Origin: Larkinella sp965227735
Lineage (GTDB): Bacteria; Bacteroidota; Bacteroidia; Cytophagales; Spirosomataceae
Reading direction: 5' to 3'
Length of the DNA stretch: 64,000 bases
Assembly: GCF_965227735.1 (NCBI RefSeq)
Contig: NZ_OZ245776.1
Coordinates: forward strand, 1 to 64,000
In this document: positions 1-8,753 of the stretch, piece after piece
Layout of the letters: the number at the start of each line of letters is the position of its first letter
How positions within the stretch are numbered: the first letter of the stretch is position 1
The notes under the pieces: model-generated
What the model was told of the DNA's origin: nothing
Database searches by the model: none
The model's input: the letters and a program-made list of their open reading frames with translations, nothing else
Position numbers and translations under genes: made by a program

Positions 1-2841
1 ATCGGCAGCAAAACTTCCATCGATGTGGCACTGGAAGAAGATGCGGCACTGCTCGGCGAAATTGTCGTAACGGCCCTCGGCATCACCCGCGAAAAGAAAG
101 CCCTGGGCTATTCGGTTCAGGAGGTAAGCGGCAAACAACTTACCCAGGCGCGGGAGACGAACCTCGTCAACGCCCTGTCCGGTAAAGTGGCCGGGGTTCA
201 GGTGACCAACTCCAACGGCGCACCCGGTGCCTCCTCCCGGATGGTGATCCGGGGAGCCAGTTCCATCGGCAGCAACAACCAGCCTTTGTTCGTGGTAGAC
301 GGTGTTCCGATCGACAACGGCAACTACGGTTCTTCGACGGCAGTGGATTATGGCAACGGTGCCGGGTCGCTAAACCCGGATGATATTGAGTCGGTTAGCG
401 TCCTGAAAGGTCCCAGTGCAGCCGCCTTGTACGGTTCCCGCGGAGCCAACGGCGTGGTCCTGATCACGCTGAAAAGTGGAAAAGGAGGCCGGGGCATCGG
501 CGTTTCGGTCAACTCCAATACGGCTTTCGACAGCCCGTTCCGACTGCCGGAATGGCAAAATGAATACGGACAGGGCGGTAAAGGCCTGTTCTCCTACGTC
601 GACGGACGGGGCGGTGGCGTCAACGATGGCGTCGATGAAAGCTGGGGGCCTAAACTGGATGGCCGGTTGTTGCCGCAGTTCGACTCACCCATCGGCGCCG
701 ATGGCAAACGGACGCCGACGCCCTGGGTAGCCCATCCCGACAACGTCAACCAGTTTTTTGAAACCGGCCGGACGCTGACCAACAACGTTTCCGTTACGGG
801 AGCCAGCGACAAAGGTGATTTCCGGCTTTCGTTCACCGACCTGAACCAAACCGGCATTCTGCCCAACACCGACTACAAACGGCGGACGGTTTCGCTGAAT
901 GCGGGCTGGAATCTGACCAAAAAACTGAGCATCCGCGCCACCGGAAACTACGTGAAAGACGGCAGCGACAACCGCACCAACTGGGGCCTCTATTTCATCT
1001 GGTTCGGCCGGCAGGTTGACATGGAAAAACTGAAACAGTATCAGGCTCCGGGTAGCATTTACCAGAACAACTGGAACTACAATTACTGGACCAACCCCTA
1101 TTACCAGCTCAACGTCAGCGCCCGCGAAAACGAACGCGACCGCCTGTTTGGCAACCTGGCCGCTACCTACAAATTCACGCCCTGGCTTACCCTGACGGCC
1201 CGCACGGGAACGGATTTCTACGAAGACCGCCGGAAAACGAAGAATGCCGCCCGGACCTCCAACCTGTTCGACAGCTACAACGAAGAGCAGATTTATGTCC
1301 AGGAATCGAACTCCGATTTCCTGCTGAACGCCACGCATAAATTCGGCGAATTCGACGTAACCGCTAACATTGGCGGAAACCACCGCAAAAACTTCTACCA
1401 GCGGAACTACATGGGGGCCACGGAGTTAGCCATTCCCCGCGTCTGGAACATGGGGAACTCCCGCCAGCGGCCGGTAACGGAAAACTCCTACAACCAGCGC
1501 GTTATCAACAGTGCCTACGCATCGGCCAACGTTGGTTTCCGGAATTACCTGTTCGTAGATTTGACCGCCCGGAACGACTGGTCGAGCACGTTGCCATCCA
1601 ACAACCGCTCGTATTTCTACCCCTCGGCCGCTGTCAGTGCGGTGTTGACCGACATGTTCAATGTGAACTCGCCGGTGCTGTCGTTTGCCAAAATCCGGGG
1701 CGGTATTGCCCGCGTCGGGAACGACACCGAGCCGTTTAACCTGCTGCAAACCTACGCCTACGCCAACGCCTGGGGCAGCACGCCGTCGCTGGCCGAAAGC
1801 AACGCCATGCTGAACGCCAATCTGAAACCGGAAATCACGAATTCGTACGAAATTGGGGCGGAAGTGAAACTCTGGAACAACCGTGTGGGCGTCGATGTGA
1901 CGTATTACAACAAACAGTCGTTCAACCAGATTCTGAACGTCAACATCTCGAACGCAACCGGTTTCTCCTCCAAGCTGTTGAATGCCGGTCGGCTGGAAAA
2001 CAAAGGGATCGAACTGCAACTATCGGCCACGCCCGTCAAAACCGGTGCGTTTCAATGGGATGTTGTCCTGAACTGGGCCCGTAACCGCAACAAGGTACTG
2101 GAACTGGCCGAAGGTCTGACGACGTATACGCTGAACCCGACCACCAACATCCGCGGCATGGGCGTTGAAGCCCGCATCGGTCAGCCGTATGGCACGTTCT
2201 TCGGACAAGGCTTCCTGCGCGACCCGAACGGCAACATCGTTTACAGTGGCGGAGTGCCCCAGATCGACCCGGTTCGCCGGATTCTGGGTAACTTTACCCC
2301 GAAATGGATTGGTGGTATTCAGAACACCTTTACCTATAAAGCACTCTCGCTGAGCACCTTGATCGACATCAAACAAGGGGGCGACATTTTCTCGCAATCG
2401 ATCAACATTGGTCGCTACACCGGGGTGTTGAAAGAAACGACCTTCGGTCGGGAAGACGGCATCATCGGCGAGGGGGTTAAAAACATCGGAACCGCAGCCG
2501 AACCCAACTATGTGCCGAACGATGTGCGGGTTTCGTCGGAAGAGTGGCACCACAAATACTACTCGCTGACCAACAACGAAGGCACCATTTTCGATGGCAG
2601 CTTTGTCAAACTGCGGGAAGTTCGGTTGAGCTACGTCCTCTCCGGTCAGGTGTTCAAGCGCTTACCATTCCGGGACATCTCGTTCTCGATCGTGGGCCGG
2701 AACCTGGCGTTGCTGCACAGCAATGTGCCGCACATCGATCCTGAAACCAGCTTCTACAACGACGGAAACCTGCAGGGCATCGAAAACGGCCAGATTCCCA
2801 CCACCCGCTCCGTTGGCTTCAACATCGGCTTCAATCTGTAA
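1..2841 (+). CDS. SusC/RagA-family TonB-linked outer membrane transporter (5' partial)
   Basis: Outer-membrane TonB-dependent channel of a SusC/SusD nutrient uptake complex. The frame is open from the first base, so the true start, signal peptide and N-terminal carboxypeptidase-regulatory-like domain lie upstream of the window. The visible part begins near the plug: the conserved stretch VIRGASSIGSNNQPLFVVDG lies around residue 85 of the visible frame and is followed by DDIESVSVLKGPSAAALYGS, both hallmarks of the SusC plug. The rest is a long aromatic-rich beta-barrel ending in FNIGFNL, with the expected terminal aromatic region. SusD follows after about 100 bp on the same strand. The substrate cannot be read from the sequence, but the dipeptidase that follows SusD suggests peptides rather than glycans. 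Confidence 0.95.
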   Translation: MGSKTSIDVALEEDAALLGEIVVTALGITREKKALGYSVQEVSGKQLTQARETNLVNALSGKVAGVQVTNSNGAPGASSRMVIRGASSIGSNNQPLFVVDGVPIDNGNYGSSTAVDYGNGAGSLNPDDIESVSVLKGPSAAALYGSRGANGVVLITLKSGKGGRGIGVSVNSNTAFDSPFRLPEWQNEYGQGGKGLFSYVDGRGGGVNDGVDESWGPKLDGRLLPQFDSPIGADGKRTPTPWVAHPDNVNQFFETGRTLTNNVSVTGASDKGDFRLSFTDLNQTGILPNTDYKRRTVSLNAGWNLTKKLSIRATGNYVKDGSDNRTNWGLYFIWFGRQVDMEKLKQYQAPGSIYQNNWNYNYWTNPYYQLNVSARENERDRLFGNLAATYKFTPWLTLTARTGTDFYEDRRKTKNAARTSNLFDSYNEEQIYVQESNSDFLLNATHKFGEFDVTANIGGNHRKNFYQRNYMGATELAIPRVWNMGNSRQRPVTENSYNQRVINSAYASANVGFRNYLFVDLTARNDWSSTLPSNNRSYFYPSAAVSAVLTDMFNVNSPVLSFAKIRGGIARVGNDTEPFNLLQTYAYANAWGSTPSLAESNAMLNANLKPEITNSYEIGAEVKLWNNRVGVDVTYYNKQSFNQILNVNISNATGFSSKLLNAGRLENKGIELQLSATPVKTGAFQWDVVLNWARNRNKVLELAEGLTTYTLNPTTNIRGMGVEARIGQPYGTFFGQGFLRDPNGNIVYSGGVPQIDPVRRILGNFTPKWIGGIQNTFTYKALSLSTLIDIKQGGDIFSQSINIGRYTGVLKETTFGREDGIIGEGVKNIGTAAEPNYVPNDVRVSSEEWHHKYYSLTNNEGTIFDGSFVKLREVRLSYVLSGQVFKRLPFRDISFSIVGRNLALLHSNVPHIDPETSFYNDGNLQGIENGQIPTTRSVGFNIGFNL

Positions 2842-2844
2842 TCT

Positions 2845-2915
2845 GTTTTCGGTATACGGTATACGGTTGGCTGACGCGTCCTTATTCGTGCGTCAGCCAA
2901 CCGTATACCGAAAAC
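2845..2915. repeat. Inverted repeat between susC and susD, carrying a leader shared with 31373-31421
   Basis: A 21-bp perfect inverted repeat (2857-2877 with 2890-2910, 12-nt loop) whose outer part is duplicated on the left side (GTTTTCGGTATAC at 2845-2857 pairs with 2903-2915). The loop-proximal GGCTGACGC core also occurs in the inverted repeat at 31373-31421. In both places the hairpin is followed by CCCCAAACCAACAT shortly before an ATG. It probably forms a stable mRNA hairpin between the susC stop and susD start and may set the relative levels of the two proteins; that role is inference. Confidence 0.85.
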
Positions 2916-2938
2916 CGAAAACCCCAAACCAACATACC

Positions 2939-4399
2939 ATGAAACGCAACTCTTTTTCTTTCCGCTATAAAGCCGCTGTGGCCGCGCTCTTTTTGAGTAT
3001 GTCGTCCTGCACGGAAAATTTTGATGACCTCAACACCAACCCCAACAACCCGACGGTAGCCTCTGCCGACCTCTTTATGCCCCACGGTATTCAGAGCGCG
3101 GTCGATGTCTATTGGGGCGGCTCACTGGGGCAGGACATTGGCTCCGGCATCTCGCAGCACTGGGCCCGGATTCAGTATACTGACGTCGATCAATACACGA
3201 TTTCGAACGACATCATCAGCAACAGCTGGCGCGACTTTTACATCGAATCGCTCGCTGATTACCAGCGCATTTACAAAATCGGGGCCGAAACCGGCAACAC
3301 GAACTACCAGGCAGTGGCTGTCATTCTGCGCTCCTGGGTGTTTTCATTGCTGACGGACATTTACGGCGACATTCCCTACAAAGAAGCGATCATGGGGCTG
3401 GAAGGCTCGCTGCAACCGAAATACGATACCCAGAAAGACGTCTATGCCGGTTTGGTGGCCGAACTGAAAGGAGCCAGTGACCTGATCGATGTGACCGACA
3501 AAAGCAAGGCCATTGCGGGTGACATTCTGCTCGCCGGTGACCTGACCAAGTGGAAGAAGTTTGCCAATTCGCTCAGCCTGCGACTGCTCAACCGGATGTT
3601 GAGCAAAACCGACGCGCCCATCGACGTGAAAGCCGAAATCACCCGGATTCTGAGCGATCCCGCCAAATACCCGGTGCTGGCTTCCAACGCCGATAACATT
3701 CAGTTGAACTACCTGGCGGCTGTTCCCAACAACAATCCGATCAACGAAAACCGCAAAACCCGCGATGACCACCGCATTAGCGCAACCATCGTCAACAAGA
3801 TGCTGGCGTTGAGCGATGCGCGGCTGGCGGTGTATGCCGACCGACCCGCCGACGGGGGTGAGTATAAAGGAGTTCCGAACGGCCTGTCGGCTTCGGATGC
3901 CAATGCCCTGGGGTTGTCGAAAACCTCGAAAGTCGGGGCGTATTTTACCAGCGCAACGGCACCGGGTGTCATCCTGAGCTACGCCGAACTGCTGTTTACC
4001 AAAGCGGAGTTTGCCTACAAAGGCATCACCGCAGCCGGTACGGCCGCCACGCTCTACAACAGCGCCATCACGGCGTCGCACGATCAGTATAAACTCACGG
4101 TTTCACCGGCTTACCTGACGGCGAATGCGATGAAAGACGGCGCTGCGGGCTACACGCAGTTGATGGAACAGAAGTGGATTGCGCTCTACGGCCAGGGTCT
4201 GGAAGCCTGGTCGGAATACCGCCGGACGGGCATCCCGACGTTGACCGCTCCCGCCCTGAACACCAACAACGGCGTGGTTCCCACCCGCTTACCGTATCCC
4301 GGCTCGGAAGAATCGCTGAACTTCACCAATTTCGATGCCGCGCTGAAAAGTCAGGGAGGTCAAAACGACAAGAAACTTAAACTCTGGTTTGCGAAATGA
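2939..4399 (+). CDS. SusD/RagB-family outer-surface nutrient-binding lipoprotein
   Basis: Surface lipoprotein that caps the SusC channel and binds substrate. 486 residues. The N-terminus has a signal peptide ending in a lipobox, LSMSSC, with the lipidated cysteine at residue 24, followed by ENFDDLNTNPNNPT, which is typical of the SusD-like_2 branch. The C-terminal part contains the WSEYRRTG segment usual near the end of such proteins. I chose the ATG at 2939 because it gives a normal lipoprotein signal; the upstream in-frame extension runs back into susC and through the inverted repeat and is not signal-like. The stop overlaps the start of the dipeptidase gene by 4 bp (ATGA), so the two are probably translationally coupled. 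Confidence 0.95.
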   Translation: MKRNSFSFRYKAAVAALFLSMSSCTENFDDLNTNPNNPTVASADLFMPHGIQSAVDVYWGGSLGQDIGSGISQHWARIQYTDVDQYTISNDIISNSWRDFYIESLADYQRIYKIGAETGNTNYQAVAVILRSWVFSLLTDIYGDIPYKEAIMGLEGSLQPKYDTQKDVYAGLVAELKGASDLIDVTDKSKAIAGDILLAGDLTKWKKFANSLSLRLLNRMLSKTDAPIDVKAEITRILSDPAKYPVLASNADNIQLNYLAAVPNNNPINENRKTRDDHRISATIVNKMLALSDARLAVYADRPADGGEYKGVPNGLSASDANALGLSKTSKVGAYFTSATAPGVILSYAELLFTKAEFAYKGITAAGTAATLYNSAITASHDQYKLTVSPAYLTANAMKDGAAGYTQLMEQKWIALYGQGLEAWSEYRRTGIPTLTAPALNTNNGVVPTRLPYPGSEESLNFTNFDAALKSQGGQNDKKLKLWFAK

Positions 4400-5670
4400 A
4401 AAACTGGCTATTCCCCACCCTCCTGGCCTGTCTGGCAACCGGCGCGCTGCCGGCATCGGCCACCGACGATGACAAAGCCCTGCTGAAAAAAGCGAAGAAA
4501 ATCCACGAAAAAGCGTTTACCGTGGACACGCATGCCGACACGCCCATGCTGCTGTCACGCGGGGGATTCGACGTCACGAAGGAAAACGATGCCCGCACAA
4601 CCAACAGCAAAGTGGATTATCCGCGCATGAAAAAAGGCGGACTGGATGCCATTTTCTGGGCGGTTTATCTCGGACAGGGACCGCGCACGCCGGAGGGTCA
4701 CGAAGCCGCCAAACAGAAAGCCCTCGGCATTTTCGATGCGGTTCATGCCACGCTCAAAAGTACGGCTTCGGAAGCGGAACTGGCGACGACGCCCCAGGAT
4801 GCCCTCCGAATCGGAAAAACCGGGAAGCGGGTCATTTTTATCGGGGTGGAAAACGGCTATCCGATGGGGCATGACGTGTCGATGCTGAAGAAGTTTTATG
4901 ACCTCGGTGCCCGCTACATGACGCTTTGCCATTCGAGCAACAATGACATCTGCGACTCCTCGACCGATCCGAAAGGGGCTGAATACCAGGGCCTGAGTCC
5001 GTTGGGTGAGCAGGTTGTTGCGGAGATGAACCGGCTGGGTATGATGATCGACGTTTCGCACGTTTCCGACTCCACGTTTTATGATGTCGTCCGGCTGTCG
5101 AAAGTCCCCATCATTGCGTCTCACTCGGGTGCCAAAGCCGTTTGCGATCATCCCCGCAACCTGACCGACGACATGCTGAAAGCGCTGGCGAAAAACGGGG
5201 GCGTGGTGCAGTTGAACCTGTTGAGCGACTACGTAAAAACCATACCGCCCAGCCCCGAGCGGGAAGCGGCCCAGAAAGCCATGATGGAAAAATGGGGTGT
5301 CAAAGACCGCCGGTCGATGATGGGTGCCATGAGCAAACTGTCGGAAGAGGATCAGAAGAAAATCCGCGCTGATTTCATGGAACTCAACCAAAAATACCCG
5401 GTGCAACTCGCCACGGTGAAGGATGCTGTCGATCACATCGACCACATCGTGAAGCTGATCGGCATTGACCACGTGGGCATGGGAGCCGACTTCGACGGCG
5501 GTGGTGCCCTGGCCGACTGTTTCGACGTCAGCCAGTACGAAAACTTCACGGTCGAGTTCGTGCGTCGCGGGTATTCCAAAAAAGACATCGAGAAAATCTG
5601 GAGCGGCAATTTCTTTCGGGTCATGAAAGCCGTTGAAAAAAGTGCCCCGACAGAAATGATCGGGAAATAA
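4396..5670 (+). CDS. Secreted membrane-dipeptidase-like enzyme (peptidase family M19)
   Basis: Zinc-dependent hydrolase of dipeptides, of the renal dipeptidase family. 424 residues with a signal peptide (residues 1 to about 22, cleavage near PASA-T), so periplasmic or outer-surface. Zinc-ligand motifs of M19 are all present: TVDTHAD (His46, Asp48), GVENGY (Glu152), MIDVSHVS (His222) and IIASHSG (His243); GIDHVGMGADFDG near the C-terminus is also characteristic. The gene overlaps the susD stop by 4 bp and ends just before a rho-independent terminator, so susC, susD and this gene look like one transcript. Together they suggest import of a peptide-derived substrate that this enzyme trims. Confidence 0.93.
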   Translation: MKNWLFPTLLACLATGALPASATDDDKALLKKAKKIHEKAFTVDTHADTPMLLSRGGFDVTKENDARTTNSKVDYPRMKKGGLDAIFWAVYLGQGPRTPEGHEAAKQKALGIFDAVHATLKSTASEAELATTPQDALRIGKTGKRVIFIGVENGYPMGHDVSMLKKFYDLGARYMTLCHSSNNDICDSSTDPKGAEYQGLSPLGEQVVAEMNRLGMMIDVSHVSDSTFYDVVRLSKVPIIASHSGAKAVCDHPRNLTDDMLKALAKNGGVVQLNLLSDYVKTIPPSPEREAAQKAMMEKWGVKDRRSMMGAMSKLSEEDQKKIRADFMELNQKYPVQLATVKDAVDHIDHIVKLIGIDHVGMGADFDGGGALADCFDVSQYENFTVEFVRRGYSKKDIEKIWSGNFFRVMKAVEKSAPTEMIGK

Positions 5671-5719
5671 ACGGGGTTCCTTCTGTGGAATAAACCGTCT
5701 TTCTTAACCTAAACATCCG

Positions 5720-5750
5720 AAATGCCCCGCTGCAAAGTGGGGCATTTTTT
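5720..5750 (+). terminator. Rho-independent terminator after the susCD-dipeptidase operon
   Basis: A 10-bp stem (AATGCCCCGC pairing with GTGGGGCATT, one G-U wobble) with a 6-nt loop TGCAAA, followed by a run of T. It lies 50 bp after the dipeptidase stop and 77 bp before the next gene. Confidence 0.85.
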
Positions 5751-5827
5751 ATGGCGCATTCGCCCGAAATGTCCGCAATTTTGGTTAAGCTTGCCGTGGC
5801 ACAAGCGTTCAAAAAATAACCGAAGCC

Positions 5828-6736
5828 ATGATAACCCCGGAAAAACCAGGACGAAGAGAATTTGTCGGCACCCTCACCAAAGCATCGCTACTCCTGACCC
5901 TCCCAGGTCGTACGCCCACAAACGGTTTTTGGCAATCTGCCGAATCCGTCACGGTGGGTCAGGTGATGGAACTGATTCTGAAAACCATTCCAAATGCGCC
6001 GTTTCCGAAAACCGTCGATACGCTCAAATCCGGCACGGTGGATCAAAAGGTGACGGGTATCGTTTCCACGATGTTTGCCACCATGGACGTCATCGAGCAA
6101 GCCGCCCGACTGGGAGCCAACTTCATCATCGTTCACGAGCCCACCTTTTACAACCACGCCGACGAAACCGACTGGCTGGCGAAAGACGAGGTTTTTAAGC
6201 GGAAACATGATCTGCTGGAGAAACACGGCATTGCCGTCTGGCGGTTTCACGACTACTGGCATTCGCACCGCCCCGACGGCATCCGCATGGGTGTGGTAAC
6301 GGCCCTGGGCTGGGAAAAGTACATGGATGCCGGCAACCCGCGGATGATCACGCTCCCCGCGCCCCTGCCGTTGAAACAGGTTATAGCTCACGCCAAAGAG
6401 AAACTGGGCATCGCGATGATGCGGGTGGTGGGCGATCCGGCGCAGGCCTGTCGGCGGATTTTGCTCATGCCGGGTGCTTCGGGGGGACGAAGCCATATCC
6501 TGGCGATTCAGCAGGACAAACCGGATGTGATTCTGTGCGGGGAAATCAGCGAGTGGGAAACCGCCGAATACGTTCGGGATGCGCGCCAGCAGGGCCAGAA
6601 ACTATCTTTGGGTATTCTGGGACACATCATGAGTGAAGCGCCGGGAATGCAGTGGCTGGTGCCCTGGCTGCAACCGAAACTGCCCGGAATGAAGATCACG
6701 TATATCGATTCCAAAAATCCGTTTATGTATTTGTAA
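5828..6736 (+). CDS. Nif3-like (DUF34) dinuclear-metal hexameric protein, apparently exported
   Basis: 302 residues resembling the NIF3/DUF34 family, whose members form toroidal hexamers with a two-metal centre; the molecular function of the family is poorly defined. The family pattern is visible: an N-terminal histidine-containing strand FIIVHEPTFYNH, a central GEISEWE and a C-terminal GHIMSEAPGM supplying the second set of metal ligands. Unlike the usual cytosolic members, residues 1 to 30 look like a Tat signal (GRREFVGTLTKASLLLTL), suggesting export. It stands alone, between a terminator and a large palindrome. The family call is good; substrate and role are unknown. Confidence 0.78.
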   Translation: MITPEKPGRREFVGTLTKASLLLTLPGRTPTNGFWQSAESVTVGQVMELILKTIPNAPFPKTVDTLKSGTVDQKVTGIVSTMFATMDVIEQAARLGANFIIVHEPTFYNHADETDWLAKDEVFKRKHDLLEKHGIAVWRFHDYWHSHRPDGIRMGVVTALGWEKYMDAGNPRMITLPAPLPLKQVIAHAKEKLGIAMMRVVGDPAQACRRILLMPGASGGRSHILAIQQDKPDVILCGEISEWETAEYVRDARQQGQKLSLGILGHIMSEAPGMQWLVPWLQPKLPGMKITYIDSKNPFMYL

Positions 6737-6745
6737 AAGGAAGAA

Positions 6746-6846
6746 GGAATGTAAAATGATAAATGACGAATGCTAAATGTAAAAGTAGCCAGGCGCTCTG
6801 GAAAGACTTTTACATTTAGCATTCGTCATTTATCATTTTACATTCC
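6746..6846. repeat. Perfect 41-bp inverted repeat, convergent-gene spacer
   Basis: Arms 6746-6786 and 6806-6846 are exact reverse complements over 41 bp with a 19-nt loop. The arms are AT-rich and built from near-repeats such as GTAAAATGATAAATGA. It separates the Nif3-like gene from a convergent small gene and could terminate transcription in both directions. Confidence 0.9.
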
Positions 6847-6849
6847 CTT

Positions 6850-7032
6850 TCAGATAAAGCTATCATCGAACTCGTCAACAACGGTCAGGTCATTCATGTC
6901 GAACCATTCTTCCGAATCGTCATCCAGTCGGCAGAGGACCTGCGTTTCGTCTTCATTCAGGCTCGAAACCGTCAGGGTATGGCCGTTGTTGACGCTCGCA
7001 TCCGCGTGTTTTACCGTATCTCCGTAGTGCAT
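6850..7032 (-). CDS. Small acidic protein, faintly YodC/DUF2158-like
   Basis: 60 residues, very acidic at the C-terminus. The pattern GDTVKH, then GHTLTVSSLN, a single Cys, and EEWFDMNDL resembles the small YodC-like (DUF2158) fold, in which a GD-V-L-SGG-MTV strand pattern precedes a C-WF motif. The similarity is weak and no function is implied. It lies 12 bp downstream of another tiny gene on the same strand (7045-7200), and the two probably share a transcript that ends at the 41-bp inverted repeat. Confidence 0.6.
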   Translation of the reverse strand: MHYGDTVKHADASVNNGHTLTVSSLNEDETQVLCRLDDDSEEWFDMNDLTVVDEFDDSFI

Positions 7033-7044
7033 AGGTAGATAGAT

Positions 7045-7200
7045 TTAAACAACGGGTGTTCCACGATGTGCGTTTTGTTCGCGAAGTTTGGCAAGAGCCT
7101 CTTTTTGGTTTTCATCCAGCGGTTTTTGCTCACCCTTCCGTTGCTCCAGAATCCAACGAAACAAAGCAGTACCGCGTAAGGGATGGCTAAATGTTTTCAT
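7045..7200 (-). CDS. 51-residue hypothetical protein
   Basis: A short gene reading MKTFSHPLRGTALFRWILEQ at its start and ending AHRGTPVV. It is charged and helix-like in the middle (LDENQKEALAKLR) and has no recognisable family. Support for being real: it fills the space between a candidate promoter and the next small gene exactly, has a plausible start and stop, and is separated from that gene by only 12 bp. Function unknown. Confidence 0.5.
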   Translation of the reverse strand: MKTFSHPLRGTALFRWILEQRKGEQKPLDENQKEALAKLREQNAHRGTPVV

Positions 7201-7220
7201 ACTTTCGATCTACTTTTTAT

Positions 7221-7228
7221 CAAATTTA
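7221..7228 (-). promoter_or_regulatory. Candidate -7 promoter element (TAnnTTTG) for the two small genes
   Basis: On the minus strand the bases read TAAATTTG, a perfect match to the Bacteroidota -7 consensus, ending about 20 bp before the ATG at 7200. No convincing TTTG -33 element is seen at the expected distance, so confidence is limited. Confidence 0.3.
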
Positions 7229-7283
7229 CAAAAATCGGTTATTAATCGCCCCACTCTTTTCATTGTTAACCAGGAAATACTAC

Positions 7284-8681
7284 TTATTTTTTAACTCCCA
7301 GCCCCAAATCCCACGCATCCGTGCGAAACGGAATCACCGGCAGGCCTTCCTTGCTAAAGAGATTCGGCACCGGGGCATCGCGGAACGCAAACCGCACCGC
7401 CACCGGATTTTTGATGTTCTCGGCCCAAACCTCCAGCGTGTTTCCTTTGATGCGGGCCTGCGCTTTGGAAAATACTTTGTCGGCTTCCGCAATTTCCAGC
7501 TCGGTAATGTCGGTTCCTCTGGCAATCAAGCCGTTGGGCGCGTTGTCGAACGTAATCCGGATTTTGTTGCCGTCCACCTGCATCGAACGGTATTGGGGGC
7601 TTTTGTATACTCCCACAGTCTGGCCGTAGGTTTCCGCCAACGCCCAGTTAGCCAGACGATTACCCACTTCTTTTTTGTAGGCCGGGTGAATATCCTTCAG
7701 GTTGTCCACCAGATCCGTCGTCACGATCATCCCGGATTTCGGAATGTCCATCGCTTTTGTCTGGCTTTCCCGCGTGGCTGCGGTCTGGTACTTATCACCG
7801 TAGGTATAGGGAGCTATCTGGACGTAATAAAACGGAAAATCCGTCTGCCAGACGCCCCGCCAGGCGTCGACCAGCGCGTGCGTCAGTTTGTAATAAGCCG
7901 GGGCATCGTGCCGGTTGGCTTCGCCCTGGTACCAGATTACGCCGGCAATCGGGAACGAGGTGATCGGTGCGGCCATGCCGTTGTAAAGCACACCCGGTTT
8001 GTTGGGTGCCCAGGGCACTTTCGACATCGCCTGCGCCGACCGGCGGGTTTCCGGGTAAAGCATCGCGATGGGTTCCGGCACCCAGGAGTCCATGTAAGAA
8101 CCGCCCCACGACATGTCGATCAAACCGATGGGAACGTTGAGGGTGTTTTGCAGTTTCTTTCCGAAAAAATAACCGACCGCGCTGAAATACTTCATCGTCA
8201 GGGAATCGCAAACCGCCCAGTTGCCCCGAACGTCGATCTGGGGCGAATCCGCGGCCCGTTTCGGAATTTTGAAGAACCGGATGTTGGCATTGAACGCCGT
8301 TGGCAACTCGGCGCGGGCATCTTTGGCGCCCCCGCTCGCCGTCATTTCCATGTTCGACTGCCCGGAACACAGCCAGACCTCGCCAATCAGGATGTTGGTC
8401 AATTCGACTTTGTTATATCCTTTGATCGTGATCGTGTAGGGTCCACCGGCTTTCGGAGTTCGGAGACTTACTTTCCAGATGGCATTGTCGGCGCAGGTCG
8501 TGCTCACCGGCTGGCTTTCCCAACTAGCCGAAACCGTCACTTTTTCCGTCGGATCTGCCCAGCCCCAGATCATGATTTCGGTCTGCTGCTGCAACACCAT
8601 GTTGGAATTTAAAACAGACGGCAAGGTGACATTGGCCCAGGAGGTCGTAGCCAGCAATACCAGCGCGAGTATCTTTTTCAT
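7284..8681 (-). CDS. Sialate O-acetylesterase-like SGNH hydrolase (SASA family)
   Basis: Secreted carbohydrate esterase removing acetyl groups from sugars, typically sialic acid or other acetylated glycans. 465 residues from the ATG at 8681, chosen because it starts a clean signal peptide (MKKILALVLLATTSWA); an upstream in-frame ATG adds 15 non-signal residues. Family motifs: EVWLCSGQSNMEM with the nucleophile Ser109, GVIWYQGEANRHDA in the middle, and a C-terminal DNLKDIHPAYKKEVGNRLA carrying the catalytic Asp-His pair. It lies 72 bp downstream of a sulfatase gene on the same strand, so the two may act together to strip sulfate and acetyl groups from one glycan. Confidence 0.92.
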   Translation of the reverse strand: MKKILALVLLATTSWANVTLPSVLNSNMVLQQQTEIMIWGWADPTEKVTVSASWESQPVSTTCADNAIWKVSLRTPKAGGPYTITIKGYNKVELTNILIGEVWLCSGQSNMEMTASGGAKDARAELPTAFNANIRFFKIPKRAADSPQIDVRGNWAVCDSLTMKYFSAVGYFFGKKLQNTLNVPIGLIDMSWGGSYMDSWVPEPIAMLYPETRRSAQAMSKVPWAPNKPGVLYNGMAAPITSFPIAGVIWYQGEANRHDAPAYYKLTHALVDAWRGVWQTDFPFYYVQIAPYTYGDKYQTAATRESQTKAMDIPKSGMIVTTDLVDNLKDIHPAYKKEVGNRLANWALAETYGQTVGVYKSPQYRSMQVDGNKIRITFDNAPNGLIARGTDITELEIAEADKVFSKAQARIKGNTLEVWAENIKNPVAVRFAFRDAPVPNLFSKEGLPVIPFRTDAWDLGLGVKK

Positions 8682-8753
8682 GCAGTTTATCGAAGACGGA
8701 TCAGGGAGTTCGTTCCAGGACCGCAAAGTAAACGGTATTCGTCATAAAACCGT

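Noticed and set aside
7191..8612. 473-codon plus-strand open frame opposite the sialate-esterase-like gene
   Set aside because: Arginine- and histidine-rich composition typical of antisense translation; the minus-strand frame has a complete set of SASA motifs.
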